Shown here: piece by piece, positions 36,033 to 44,842 of the stretch
How positions within the stretch are numbered: the stretch's first letter is position 1
How the letters are laid out: every line of letters begins with the position of its first letter
Assembly (NCBI RefSeq): GCF_003234655.2
Contig: NZ_CP126271.1
Coordinates: 3,410,001 to 3,474,000, forward strand
Length of the DNA: 64,000 nt
DNA from: Curtobacterium sp. MCLR17_007
Lineage (GTDB): Bacteria > Actinomycetota > Actinomycetes > Actinomycetales > Microbacteriaceae
Direction of reading: 5' to 3'
Position numbers and translations under genes: made by a program
The notes under the pieces: model-generated
What the model was told of the DNA's origin: nothing
The model's input: the letters and a program-made list of their open reading frames with translations, nothing else
The model's database searches: none

Positions 36033-36779
36033 TCAGGTGCCGACCGGCAGCCACTCCCGACCCACCCGGTGCACCGCGGGACCGTGCCCCGGCAGCACGA
36101 TCTCGGGGATCGGCAGCGCGCCGGCCGACTCGACCGCCCGGGCCTGGTCGTGCGTGAAGAACGGCGTGATCATCCGCGGGCGGGGGCTCCACGACCCGGG
36201 TTGCGTGTCGTGGTGCGAGACGACCGCGTCCCCGGTGACGATGGCGTCGGCGGCCGGCAGCAGGTAGGCCGTGGAACCGTCGGTGTGGCCGGGCGCGGGG
36301 AACGGCGTGATCGCGCGTCCCTCGAAGTCGTGACCGGTGAAGGCGCGGGCCGAGGACACGGCGACCGGTCGCAGTGCGTCGGACCGGACGGCCCGCGCCA
36401 GCCACCGCAGCACCCGCGGCGACGCGAGCCGCCCGCCGATCCCGGCCGGGGTGACCTGCTGACGCGCCGGCCCGCGGACGTTGTCGAGCTCCGCCGCGTG
36501 GGCGAGGACCTCGACGTGCGGGAACAGCTCGAGGATGCCGGGGATGCCGCCGACGTGGTCGACGTGCCCGTGGGTGACGTACACGCGACGGAGGTCCCCG
36601 AGGTCGTGGCCGGCGTACCGGACGGTGTCGAGCACGAGCCCGGTGTCGGCCGGGTACCCGGCGTCGATCAGGGCGACACCGTCCTCTTCTGCCAGGACGA
36701 CCCAGTTCGACACCGGACCCTCGACGAAGACCACACCGGGAGCGACGGAGACGACGGACCGGGGTTCGCGGGAGCTCAT
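36033..36779 (-). CDS. MBL-fold metallo-hydrolase
   Basis: 248 residues. The zinc motif HGHVDHVGG is at 70-78 (His70, His72, Asp74, His75), followed by HTDGSTAYLL with the third-motif histidine, the bridging aspartate in VTGDAVV, and PGHGPAV near the end. This is a complete metallo-beta-lactamase-type dinuclear site in a glyoxalase-II-like layout. The substrate cannot be told. The ATG at 36779 overlaps the truA stop (ATGA), so it is co-translated with truA. Confidence 0.9.
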   Translation of the reverse strand: MSSREPRSVVSVAPGVVFVEGPVSNWVVLAEEDGVALIDAGYPADTGLVLDTVRYAGHDLGDLRRVYVTHGHVDHVGGIPGILELFPHVEVLAHAAELDNVRGPARQQVTPAGIGGRLASPRVLRWLARAVRSDALRPVAVSSARAFTGHDFEGRAITPFPAPGHTDGSTAYLLPAADAIVTGDAVVSHHDTQPGSWSPRPRMITPFFTHDQARAVESAGALPIPEIVLPGHGPAVHRVGREWLPVGT

Positions 36780-37678
36780 CCCCCGACGCTATCCGAGGAC
36801 CCGGGCTCGGTCCGACGTGCCCGGGTCTGCGCGGCACGTCCGGCGAGCTCGTGGTCGGACGGGTACCCGACCTCGGTCAGCGTCAGCCCCCGTGCGGGTG
36901 CGACCTTGAACGCGCTGGTCCGCTCCCCCGCCACGCGGAGTTCCTGCAGTCGGTCGGCGCCGAACCGGCCCTCGCCGACGGCGATGGTCGCCCCGACCAT
37001 GGCCCGCACCATGGAGTGGCAGAAGGCATCGGCCTGGAGGCTCGCCACCAGCACGCCGTCCGGCTCGCGGTCCCAGCGGAACGCCTGGAGCGTCCGGATC
37101 GTCGTCGCACCCTCGCGCGGCTTGCAGAACGCCGCGAAGTCGTGCAGCCCCAGCAGTGTCAGCGCACCGCGCTCCATCGCCGCCGGGTCCAGACGCCCCG
37201 GGTACCAGAGCGTGTGCCCGCGACGACGGGGGTCGTGCACGGCGTCGGTGTCCGCGACGCGGTACTCGTAGCGTCGCCAGAGCGGCGAGAACCGGGCGTC
37301 GAAGCCGTCCGGAGCGACCGTCGCCCCCGTGACGACGACGTCGCCGTCCGCCCCGGCGATCCCGTTCACGCGCTTGACGAGCCCGTCGAGCGGTCCGCGC
37401 TGCGCTCCGTCGGCCGTCGCACGCCGCGGCCGCGCCAGTGCCGCCCACTGCGCGGCGTCGAGGTCGAGGTGCGCGACCTGCCCGGTGGCGTGCACACCCG
37501 CGTCGGTGCGGCCCGCGACGGTCAGCTGCGGCGGCTCGCCCCACCGCGTGAACACCGTGGCCAGAGCGGCCTCGAGCGCGCCCTGCACGGTCCGCAGTCC
37601 GGGCTGCCTGGCCCACCCGGAGAACGCCGCCCCGTCGTACGCGACGTCCAGCCGGAGCCGCACGGTTCCTCCACTCAC
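36776..37678 (-). CDS. truA: tRNA pseudouridine(38-40) synthase TruA
   Basis: 300 residues. The catalytic aspartate Asp59 is in AGRTDAGVHATGQ, with later family phrases FDARFSPLWRRYEYRV and FCHSMVRAMVGATIAVGEGR. It makes pseudouridine in the anticodon stem. In most actinobacteria truA follows rplQ directly; here about 6.5 kb of accessory genes stand between. It is followed by a translationally coupled MBL hydrolase. The long overlapping minus-strand frame (to 40532) is a shadow. Confidence 0.95.
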   Translation of the reverse strand: MSGGTVRLRLDVAYDGAAFSGWARQPGLRTVQGALEAALATVFTRWGEPPQLTVAGRTDAGVHATGQVAHLDLDAAQWAALARPRRATADGAQRGPLDGLVKRVNGIAGADGDVVVTGATVAPDGFDARFSPLWRRYEYRVADTDAVHDPRRRGHTLWYPGRLDPAAMERGALTLLGLHDFAAFCKPREGATTIRTLQAFRWDREPDGVLVASLQADAFCHSMVRAMVGATIAVGEGRFGADRLQELRVAGERTSAFKVAPARGLTLTEVGYPSDHELAGRAAQTRARRTEPGSSDSVGG

Positions 37679-37791
37679 ACCGCAACGGTACCGACGTCAG
37701 CGCCGCGTCAGCGCCACGTGAGTGCCCGGCGGCACGATCGACCTCGACATCGACGCGACCGTCGACGTCCCACCGGAGAAAGGAACCGACG
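37679..37791. promoter_or_regulatory. Divergent spacer between truA and the DrrAB-type exporter
   Basis: 113 bases with promoters for both directions. GAGAAAGGA (about 37776-37784) is the ribosome site of the exporter ATPase. No operator was recognised. Confidence 0.35.
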
Positions 37792-38784
37792 ATGACCACG
37801 ACACCCCTCGCGGTCGAGGCGATCGGCCTCGTGAAGACGTTCGGGCAGAACCGTGCCGTGGACGGCGTCGACCTCCGCGTCGAGGCCGGCACCGTGTACG
37901 GCGTGCTCGGGCCGAACGGCGCCGGCAAGACCACCACGATCAGCATGCTCGCGACGCTCCTCAAGGCCGACGGCGGCGAGGCCCGCGTGTTCGGGCACGA
38001 CGTGCGCCGTGAGGCCCAGCAGGTCCGTCGGCTCATCGGCGTCACCGGCCAGTACGCCAGCGTCGACGAGACCCTGAGCGCGACCGAGAACCTCGTCGTC
38101 TTCGCGAGGCTGCTCGGGCTCAGCCGGGCCGAGTCGAAGCGCAAGTCGCACGAGCTGCTCGAGCGCTTCGGCCTGACCGAGGCGGCGAACCGTCCGCTCA
38201 AGGCGTTCTCCGGCGGCATGCGCCGGCGGCTCGACCTGGCGGCGAGCCTCATCGCGCAGCCCCCGCTGATCTTCCTCGACGAACCGACCACGGGTCTCGA
38301 CCCGCGCACCCGGGCGCAGATGTGGGACACCATCCGCGAGCTCGTCGCGACCGGGTCGACGGTCCTGCTCACGACGCAGTACCTCGACGAGGCCGACCAG
38401 CTCGCCGACCGCATCGCGGTGATCGACCACGGCCGGGTCGTCGCCGAGGGCACGAGTGACGAGCTCAAGGCCTCGATCGGCACGGCCTCACTGCAGCTCC
38501 GGCTGGCGGACGCGCTGCGGCTCGACGCCGCGCGCACCATCGTCCGCACGGCGCTCGGCGTCGACGCGGTCGTCAGCCCCGAGGGTTCCCGGCTGACCGC
38601 CCCGATGACCGACCCGGACCGGGTGACCGACCTGCTGGTCTCGTTCCGCGACGCCGGCATCTCCCTCGCCGAGATGAGCGTGCAGAAGCCGACGCTCGAC
38701 GAGGTCTTCCTGACCATCACCGGCTCGCCGACCGCCGACGCGGCTGACGACGCCGACCGCGAGCTCGAAGGGAGCCTCGCATGA
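37792..38784 (+). CDS. DrrA-type (daunorubicin resistance family) ABC exporter ATPase
   Basis: 330 residues. Walker A GPNGAGKTT at 40-48, signature FSGGMRRRLDLAASL, Walker B LIFLDEPTTGLDP, switch LLTTQYLDEADQLADRI. The C-terminal extension of about 100 residues with KPTLDEVFLTITG is the DrrA-type domain needed for pairing with its permease. The ATG at 37792 has GAGAAAGGA upstream. It forms a two-gene operon with the DUF-type permease (ATGA overlap). Probable function is export of a hydrophobic drug or metabolite; the substrate is unknown. Confidence 0.92.
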   Translation: MTTTPLAVEAIGLVKTFGQNRAVDGVDLRVEAGTVYGVLGPNGAGKTTTISMLATLLKADGGEARVFGHDVRREAQQVRRLIGVTGQYASVDETLSATENLVVFARLLGLSRAESKRKSHELLERFGLTEAANRPLKAFSGGMRRRLDLAASLIAQPPLIFLDEPTTGLDPRTRAQMWDTIRELVATGSTVLLTTQYLDEADQLADRIAVIDHGRVVAEGTSDELKASIGTASLQLRLADALRLDAARTIVRTALGVDAVVSPEGSRLTAPMTDPDRVTDLLVSFRDAGISLAEMSVQKPTLDEVFLTITGSPTADAADDADRELEGSLA

Positions 38785-39611
38785 CCACCCTGACCCCCAC
38801 TGCTCCGACCACGCCCCGCATCGCACCACGACCCGGCGTCGGTGGGACCGGCCTCGGCGCGACCGTGCGCCAGTCCCTGACGATGGCGTACCGCGGGCTG
38901 ATCAAGGTCCGTCGCACGCCCGAGCAGCTGTTCGACGTCACCCTGATGCCGATCGTCTTCACCGTGATGTTCACGTACATCTTCGGCGGCGCGATCGCCG
39001 GCAACGTGGCGGCCTACCTGCCGATCATCATCCCGGGCATCCTCGTCCAGACGAACATCACGTCGTCCATCGTCACGGGCGTGCAGCTCCGCGAGGACAT
39101 GGACAAGGGCGTGTTCGACCGGTTCAAGTCGCTGCCGATCGCCCGGATCGCTCCCCTGGCCGGAGCGCTGCTGGCCGACACGGTCCGCTACGCCATCGCC
39201 ACGACGATCACCTTCGTGGTCGGCATCGTGATGGGGCTCCGTCCGGCGCACGGCGTGTGGACGGTCGTCGTCGCCGGGCTGCTCGTCATCGTCGTCGCCT
39301 GGTCGATCAGCTGGGTCTTCGCCTACTTCGGTGTCGTCGCCCGCACCGCGTCCAGCGTCTCCGGCATCTCGAACCTGGTGCTGTTCCCGCTGACGTTCCT
39401 GTCGAACGCGTTCGTGCCGGCGGACACCCTGCCGAGCTGGCTGCGCTGGTTCTCCGAGGTGAACCCGATCTCGCACCTCATCACCGCCGTGCGCGAGCTC
39501 GTGAACCACGGGGTCGTCGGCGGCGACCTGGTCTTCTCGCTGGTGGGCGCAGCGGTGGTCGTCGCGGTGTTCGCCCCGCTGACCGTCCGCGCCTACATGC
39601 GGAAGGCGTGA
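38781..39611 (+). CDS. DrrB-type ABC exporter permease (ABC-2 family)
   Basis: 276 residues with six membrane helices. The ABC-2 features are the N-terminal cytoplasmic segment followed by FDVTLMPIVFTVMFTYIFGG, the loop VQLREDMDKGVFDRFKSLPI that couples to the ATPase, and FPLTFLSNAFVPADTLPSWL. The ATG at 38781 overlaps the ATPase stop. Its last 19 bases overlap the end of the convergent BTAD regulator gene. Confidence 0.92.
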   Translation: MTTLTPTAPTTPRIAPRPGVGGTGLGATVRQSLTMAYRGLIKVRRTPEQLFDVTLMPIVFTVMFTYIFGGAIAGNVAAYLPIIIPGILVQTNITSSIVTGVQLREDMDKGVFDRFKSLPIARIAPLAGALLADTVRYAIATTITFVVGIVMGLRPAHGVWTVVVAGLLVIVVAWSISWVFAYFGVVARTASSVSGISNLVLFPLTFLSNAFVPADTLPSWLRWFSEVNPISHLITAVRELVNHGVVGGDLVFSLVGAAVVVAVFAPLTVRAYMRKA

Positions 39612-42600
39612 CGGACGCCCAGCTCCTCGAACAGCAGGCGTGCCCGCGCGACGGCCTCGGCCCGGTCCCACCCGGTCGAGGCCGTCTCGGCGTCCGCGAC
39701 CGTCTGCTCGCCGACCACGTCGACCACCAGGGGCCGCAGGCGGTCGTGTGCGAGCACCGCGAAGTCCTGCCGCGACCCGAAGCGCCGGGCCAGCGCCCAG
39801 CACCGCGCAGCCTCGCCGTGCCGTCCGCTCCGCGCAGCCGCGACGGCGAGACCGAGCAGCGCCGTCCCGACCACGGGCAGGTCGAGCCACCGCGGGTGCA
39901 ACCGCAGCATCACGAGCGCCTGCACGCGGAGAGTGCGGGCAACGGCCTGGAGGTCCGGTGCGGTCCCGGCGGTCCGGCCGGCCGCCGCCTCGTCCTGCGC
40001 CGCGATCCGGGCCGCGCCCGCCATCAGGACCCAGTGCGGCACGGTCCGGCGGCTCGGGAGCACGACGTCCCACGCCTGGACGTACGCCGTCGCAGCGGCG
40101 TCGAGGTCCCCGGTGCTGCGGGCGCACTCGGCGCCGATGGCGATCGCCAGCACCGCGGTCTGCGCCGCGTCGCCGTCCGGCCCACCCCGGTTCGCGACCG
40201 GCTGGTGCGCGAGGTCGGCGGCGATCGCCCGGGCCTGGACGACGTCCCCGGTCGCTGCGGCGCACAGGCCGACGGTCCAGCCGATCTCGTACAGGTCGTC
40301 CTCGGCCCCGAACACCTCGAGCTGGTCCCTGGCCAGGTCCGCGACGGCCAGCGCCTCGGCGTGACGGCCCGTCTGCGCGAGCAGCTGGGTCCTGGTGACC
40401 GCCCCCGAACCGAGCGCCCAGGCGTCGTCGACCTGTCGGGCCAGCGCGATGGCGCGGTCCGAGAAGGCGAGGGCCCTGGCGGACTCGCCGTCGTTCTCGG
40501 CCAGGGGTGCGCTGAGTGTGTACGCCAGACACGACACCGCGGGATCCGGGGAGTCACGGTACCGGCCGAGCAGGTCGAGCCCGCGCTCGGGGCGGCCGAG
40601 GGTCAGGAGCAGTGCGGCCTGGGCGTCGAGCACCGGCAGGCCCGTCGAGCCCTGCCGGGTGATCCGGCGGAGGGTCGAGATCGCGAGAGCGGCCGTGCGC
40701 CGGTCGCTGAACGCCGCTGACCCGCCGACCAGCACGAGTCCCAGGACCGTGGCCGCCCGGTCCCCGGGGGCCGGGTCGGCCGTCCGCAGGACCGCGACCA
40801 CCTCGGGCGCGAGGGCGACCACCTCGCCGTGTGCGCCGCGGAGCGTCCAGTACCCGCCCAGCGCCGAGAACACCTGCGCGACGCTGGTGCGGTCACCGTC
40901 CTGCAGGCTCCAGCGCAGCAGCGTGACCAGGTTGTCGGCCTCGCGGGCGATCTCGCGGAACCACCGGCGCTGGGCATCGCCCGTCGCGGTGAACAGGGGC
41001 CGGGACCCGGCGAACGTCCGACCCCAGTGCACCATCGCGTCCCGGACCGCCCGGGTGGCGTCGCGGTCGCGCAGCCGTGCGGCACCGAACTCCCGGACGG
41101 TCTCGAGCAGCCGGTAGCGCACGGGCTCCCCCTCGTGCTCGACGAGCTGGACGAGGGACTGCTCGACCAGCTCGGCCAGGTCGTCGAGCGCGTCCTGCCG
41201 GCGGTCGGGAGCCGCGACGGCCTCGACCGCGTCCACCGCGAGCCCGTCCGGGAAGAGCGCCAGGCGTGGCAGCAGGTCCTCGGCCCCCGCGTCGAGCAGC
41301 CGCCAGCTCCACTCGATCACCGCGAGCAGCGTCCGGTGTCGCTCGGGGGCGCTCCGGTCACCGCCGCGGAGCAGGGCGAACCGGTCGTCCAGGCGCCGCT
41401 CGATCTCGTCCGTGCTCATGCCGCGGATCCGGGCGGCGGCGAGCTCGATCGCGAGCGGTGACCCGTCCAGCCGTGTGCAGATCCGACGCACGGCGTCGAC
41501 GGGCAGGACCGCTCCGGGCCGGGCTGCCCGGGCACGGTCGGTGAACAACCGGACCGCGGCCCCGTCGGCGTCGACGGGCAGGGGCGCGAGCGGGGCGACG
41601 ACCTCGCCGGCGATCGCGAGCGGCGCCCGCGAGGTGGTCAGGACGCGCAGCGACGGCAGCACCGCGAGCAGGTCCGCGACGACGGAGGCGACGTCCTCGA
41701 CCAGGTGTTCGCAGTTGTCCAGCACGAGCACGGTCGGTTCGTCGCCGAGCGCGCGGAACACTCGGCCGCGCAGGTCGGCGACGACGGCGTCGCGCAGGGA
41801 CCGGGCACCCCGGACCTCGGCGATCCCCAGCAGGGCCCCGAGGGCGGGGACGATGTCCTCGCCCGAGGTCAGCGAGGCCAGCTCGAGGACGACCACCCCG
41901 TGGTCCTCGCGCACGGCTGCCGCGACCGCCTGCGCCAACCGGGTCTTGCCGAGCCCACCGGCACCGAGGACCGTCACCAGCCGCTCGTGGGACAGGAGCT
42001 CCGTGACGGCGGCGACCTCGGCCTCCCGTCCGACCAGCGCGTTGGGCGATGCCCGCAGCCCGACCCGGCGGACGGATCCCGAGGCGGACGTGGACCGGCG
42101 CAGCAGGTCGGCGTTCAGCCGGACCAGGTCGGCGGACGGGTCGGCGCCGAGCCCCTCGGCCAGGTGTTCCCGGTGCGCGGCGAACACGGCGAGCGCCTCG
42201 GTGGTCCGACCGGCGGCGGCCAGCGCTCGCATCGCGCCCCCGACCGCGACCTCGTCGAAGGGGTCGCGTTCGGCTTCCTCGCGCCAGAGCGCGGCTGCGG
42301 AGCCGGCGTCGCCCGACGCCGTCAACGCGGCGCCGAGCGCCCGACGCAGACCGGTCCGCGCCGCGGACGCCCGGCCTGCGAGCGTCTCGCCCAGGTCGCC
42401 CTCGACGTCGGCACCCGGGTCGCCCTGCCACAGGTCCAACGCGTGTTCGACGTCCCGCCGGTCGCGCTCGACGCCGCCGGCGACCCGCTCGGCGCGGGTC
42501 AGGTCGACGTCGTCGGCCGGGACGCCCAGGGCGTACCCGGTGCTGGTCGACGTGACGAGGCCGTCCGCCGTGCTCCGGCGCAGCCGCGAGACCAGTGTCT

Positions 42601-42802
42601 GCAGTGCCGCGCGAGCGCCCCGTGGCGGGGCGTCACCCCACAGCTCGTCGATGAGCGTCTCGGTGCTCAGCGCGTGCCCGCGTGCCAGCACGAGCGCCAC
42701 CAGGAAGGTCCGTGCGAGTGCCCCCGGCACCGGCGCCAGCGCACCGTTCCGGTCCTCGGCGAGGACAGGCCCGAGGACGGCGAGGCGGGGGTGCTGCGGC
42801 AC
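39593..42802 (-). CDS. BTAD/AfsR-family transcriptional regulator with NB-ARC-like ATPase
   Basis: 1069 residues. An OmpR-type winged helix (1-95: LSTETLIDELWGDAPPRGAR), a bacterial transcriptional activation domain (about 100-235), then a P-loop ATPase with Walker A GAGGLGKT (280-287) and Walker B VLVLDNCEH (358-366), and a long helical TPR-like C-terminus (about 620-1060). This is the SARP/AfsR class of large activators, which often control secondary-metabolism or export genes. The start is GTG at 42802. It converges on, and overlaps by 19 bases, the DrrAB-type exporter, a natural candidate target. No biosynthetic genes are near. Confidence 0.9.
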   Translation of the reverse strand: MPQHPRLAVLGPVLAEDRNGALAPVPGALARTFLVALVLARGHALSTETLIDELWGDAPPRGARAALQTLVSRLRRSTADGLVTSTSTGYALGVPADDVDLTRAERVAGGVERDRRDVEHALDLWQGDPGADVEGDLGETLAGRASAARTGLRRALGAALTASGDAGSAAALWREEAERDPFDEVAVGGAMRALAAAGRTTEALAVFAAHREHLAEGLGADPSADLVRLNADLLRRSTSASGSVRRVGLRASPNALVGREAEVAAVTELLSHERLVTVLGAGGLGKTRLAQAVAAAVREDHGVVVLELASLTSGEDIVPALGALLGIAEVRGARSLRDAVVADLRGRVFRALGDEPTVLVLDNCEHLVEDVASVVADLLAVLPSLRVLTTSRAPLAIAGEVVAPLAPLPVDADGAAVRLFTDRARAARPGAVLPVDAVRRICTRLDGSPLAIELAAARIRGMSTDEIERRLDDRFALLRGGDRSAPERHRTLLAVIEWSWRLLDAGAEDLLPRLALFPDGLAVDAVEAVAAPDRRQDALDDLAELVEQSLVQLVEHEGEPVRYRLLETVREFGAARLRDRDATRAVRDAMVHWGRTFAGSRPLFTATGDAQRRWFREIAREADNLVTLLRWSLQDGDRTSVAQVFSALGGYWTLRGAHGEVVALAPEVVAVLRTADPAPGDRAATVLGLVLVGGSAAFSDRRTAALAISTLRRITRQGSTGLPVLDAQAALLLTLGRPERGLDLLGRYRDSPDPAVSCLAYTLSAPLAENDGESARALAFSDRAIALARQVDDAWALGSGAVTRTQLLAQTGRHAEALAVADLARDQLEVFGAEDDLYEIGWTVGLCAAATGDVVQARAIAADLAHQPVANRGGPDGDAAQTAVLAIAIGAECARSTGDLDAAATAYVQAWDVVLPSRRTVPHWVLMAGAARIAAQDEAAAGRTAGTAPDLQAVARTLRVQALVMLRLHPRWLDLPVVGTALLGLAVAAARSGRHGEAARCWALARRFGSRQDFAVLAHDRLRPLVVDVVGEQTVADAETASTGWDRAEAVARARLLFEELGVRHAFRM

Positions 42803-42859
42803 GGGACGAGTCTACGGAGCCGGTGGTTCGACCGTGGCCCACGCACCGGTCCGGTACCG

Positions 42860-43987
42860 TCAGTGCGGTGTCTGCGCCGACCTGGCGGAACCGAACGGTC
42901 CGGTCTTCGTGTCGATGTCGGCGGTGGCCCGGCGCTCCGACTCGACGATCCCGCGCAACGACACCAGCGCCGCTGACGTGACCGCGACGTGCGACGGGTT
43001 CGAGCGGGAGGCGTCCAGGGCGCGCTCGACCTCCGCGATCGCCCGGTCGGCCTCGTCCTCCGGGCTCTCGCCGCGGATCACGCAGGCGATCTGGTCGAGC
43101 GCCGTCGCCAGGGGGTCGGCGAACTCCGGATCGGGGCGCCCGATCCCCTCGGCCACGGGTCCCGACCGGGCCACCAGCTCGGTGAGGTCCGTCGTGTACC
43201 AGGCGACCCGCTCGAGGGCGCGGAACCGGGCCCCGTCCTGCTGCAGGCGGGCCCGCGAACCGCGGAGTGCGCCACGTGGGTTGATCTTCCGGCTCTCGTG
43301 CGCGATCGACACCCGCGAGCGCACGTCGGCGATCGCGCGGTCCAGCCGGTCCTGCTGCCGGTCCCAGGCGGCGACGTCACGCTTGCCCTCCCGCAGCACC
43401 CCCGCGAGGCCGTCGAGGTGGTCGGCGAGGACCCCGTTCACCGCGTCGATCCGGTGCTCGGCGTCCCAGAAGTGCAGCGGCGGGAACACCAGGAAGTTCA
43501 CGAGCAGGCCGACGACCACGCCGACGGCCATCTGCACGAGGTACCCGAGCGAGTAGCCCTCCGCGTGCGCACCTCCGACGAGCAGCACGAACAGCGCCGC
43601 GGTCGACACCCACGAGCTGCCTTCCCCGAGGACCCGGAACCCGCCGACCAGCACGCCGATGCCGACGGCCAGAGCGACCGCCAGGATCCCCGGGTCACCG
43701 ACCCACATCGTGAACCCGGCGACGCCGATCCCGAGCGCGATGCCGACGAGTGTCTGGATCCCGCTGCGCAGACCGGCGAAGACCGTCGTCTGCATGGCGA
43801 TCACCGCCCCGAGCGGGGCGTAGTAGGGGTACTCGGAGGCGACCCCTGGGACGTGTCGGGCCACGAACCACGCGAGCGCAGCGGCCCCCGCGGCCTTGGC
43901 GGCGTGCAGCAGGCGCGGCTGTGTGCCGGAAGTCCGGCTCCATCGCCAGAGCCGTGTCCCCACCCCCGCGACGTGATCGAATCCCAT
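42860..43987 (-). CDS. FUSC-family (aromatic acid exporter-like) membrane protein
   Basis: 375 residues. Six closely spaced helices occupy about 30-165 (PYYAPLGAVIAMQTTVFAG; VGIGVLVGGFRVLGEGSSW; MAVGVVVGLLVNFLVFPPL), then a long cytoplasmic helical part to about 335 and an irregular tail. This matches the half-length FUSC/ArAE proteins of actinobacteria, thought to export weak aromatic acids or other stress compounds. The ATG at 43987 has GGAGGACACAC directly upstream; the longer frame to 44074 lacks a site. The gene is followed by the BTAD regulator on the same strand after 57 bases. Confidence 0.85.
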   Translation of the reverse strand: MGFDHVAGVGTRLWRWSRTSGTQPRLLHAAKAAGAAALAWFVARHVPGVASEYPYYAPLGAVIAMQTTVFAGLRSGIQTLVGIALGIGVAGFTMWVGDPGILAVALAVGIGVLVGGFRVLGEGSSWVSTAALFVLLVGGAHAEGYSLGYLVQMAVGVVVGLLVNFLVFPPLHFWDAEHRIDAVNGVLADHLDGLAGVLREGKRDVAAWDRQQDRLDRAIADVRSRVSIAHESRKINPRGALRGSRARLQQDGARFRALERVAWYTTDLTELVARSGPVAEGIGRPDPEFADPLATALDQIACVIRGESPEDEADRAIAEVERALDASRSNPSHVAVTSAALVSLRGIVESERRATADIDTKTGPFGSARSAQTPH

Positions 43988-44073
43988 GTGTGTCCTCCGT
44001 GGTGTCGGCCCCCACCCGGTAGGCCGACCGGTCACCATACGTGCGCCCCGCTGGGAGCGCGGCTGGCCCCGCA

Positions 44074-44143
44074 CTCCCCGGATGCGCGGTGCTCCCCGGG
44101 AAGCGCGGTGCTCCCCGGGAAGCGCGGTGCTCCCCGGACGCGG
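44074..44143. repeat. Tandem 18-19-bp repeats, CTCCCCGGGAAGCGCGGTG
   Basis: One 18-base copy at 44074, exact 19-base copies at 44092 and 44111, and a partial copy at 44130, between rplQ and the FUSC gene, next to the rplQ terminator. Confidence 0.88.
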
Positions 44144-44180
44144 AACGACCCCCGCAGCGTGCGCTGCGGGGGTCGTTCCG
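44141..44180 (-). terminator. Terminator of the ribosomal superoperon (after rplQ)
   Basis: A perfect 18-bp stem (44141-44158 with 44163-44180) and loop GTGC, 16 bases beyond the rplQ stop. Confidence 0.85.
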
Positions 44181-44195
44181 GTGGTGCAGGTGCGA

Positions 44196-44777
44196 CTACT
44201 TGGCGTCGTCGGCCTTCTCGGCGGCGTCGGCCTCGACCTCGGCGGCAGCCGGGGTCTCGGACTCGGACTCGACGGGAGCGGACTCCTCGGTGGTCTCGGT
44301 CGACTCGACCGGGGCCTCCTCGGTGGTCTCGGCGTCGGTCTCGTCCGCGGTCGGCTCCGTGGCGGGCGCAGCGGCGGCCGGAGCAGCGTTGCGCGTCACC
44401 GGTGCCGGCGTGCTCGAGACGGGCTCGAGGACGAGCTCGATCGACGCGAGGGGCGCGTTGTCGCCCTTGCGGAAACCGAGCTTCGTGATGCGGGTGTAGC
44501 CGCCCTGGCGCTCGGCCACCTGGGGCGCGATCTCCGTGAACAGCGTGTGCACGACGGTCTTGTCACGCAGGGCCGCGATGACCCGACGACGAGCGTGCAG
44601 GTCGCCACGCTTCGCGAACGTGATGAGACGCTCGGCGACCGGACGCAGGCGCTTGGCCTTGGTCTCGGTGGTGGTGATGCGGCCGTGCGTGAACAGGGCG
44701 TTGGCGAGGTTGCTCAGGAGCAGGCGCTCGTGGGCGGGACCGCCACCGAGGCGGGGGCCCTTGGTGGGCTTCGGCAT
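44196..44777 (-). CDS. rplQ: 50S ribosomal protein L17 with an acidic C-terminal tail
   Basis: 193 residues. The L17 core (1-120: [57 protein letters not shown]) is normal. A tail of about 70 residues is made of Ala, Glu, Thr and Pro and is expected to be disordered. L17 lines the exit tunnel region. It is the last gene of the superoperon, 65 bases after rpoA; truA, which often follows, is displaced. Confidence 0.97.
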   Translation of the reverse strand: MPKPTKGPRLGGGPAHERLLLSNLANALFTHGRITTTETKAKRLRPVAERLITFAKRGDLHARRRVIAALRDKTVVHTLFTEIAPQVAERQGGYTRITKLGFRKGDNAPLASIELVLEPVSSTPAPVTRNAAPAAAAPATEPTADETDAETTEEAPVESTETTEESAPVESESETPAAAEVEADAAEKADDAK

Positions 44778-44842
44778 GTCAGTTCTCCAGTGGTGAAAGA
44801 GTGGTGCGCGCCGTGACGACGCGCGTGCGCATCAGCGCGAGG

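Noticed and set aside
32791..36267. Plus-strand open frame of 1158 codons opposite the nuclease
   Set aside because: Antisense to the nuclease with signal peptide, nuclease motifs and anchor; Arg/Gly-rich shadow.
36789..40532. Minus-strand open frame of 1247 codons across truA, the DrrAB genes and beyond
   Set aside because: It crosses genes on both strands with clear families; composition is Arg/Gly/Ala-rich with no motifs.
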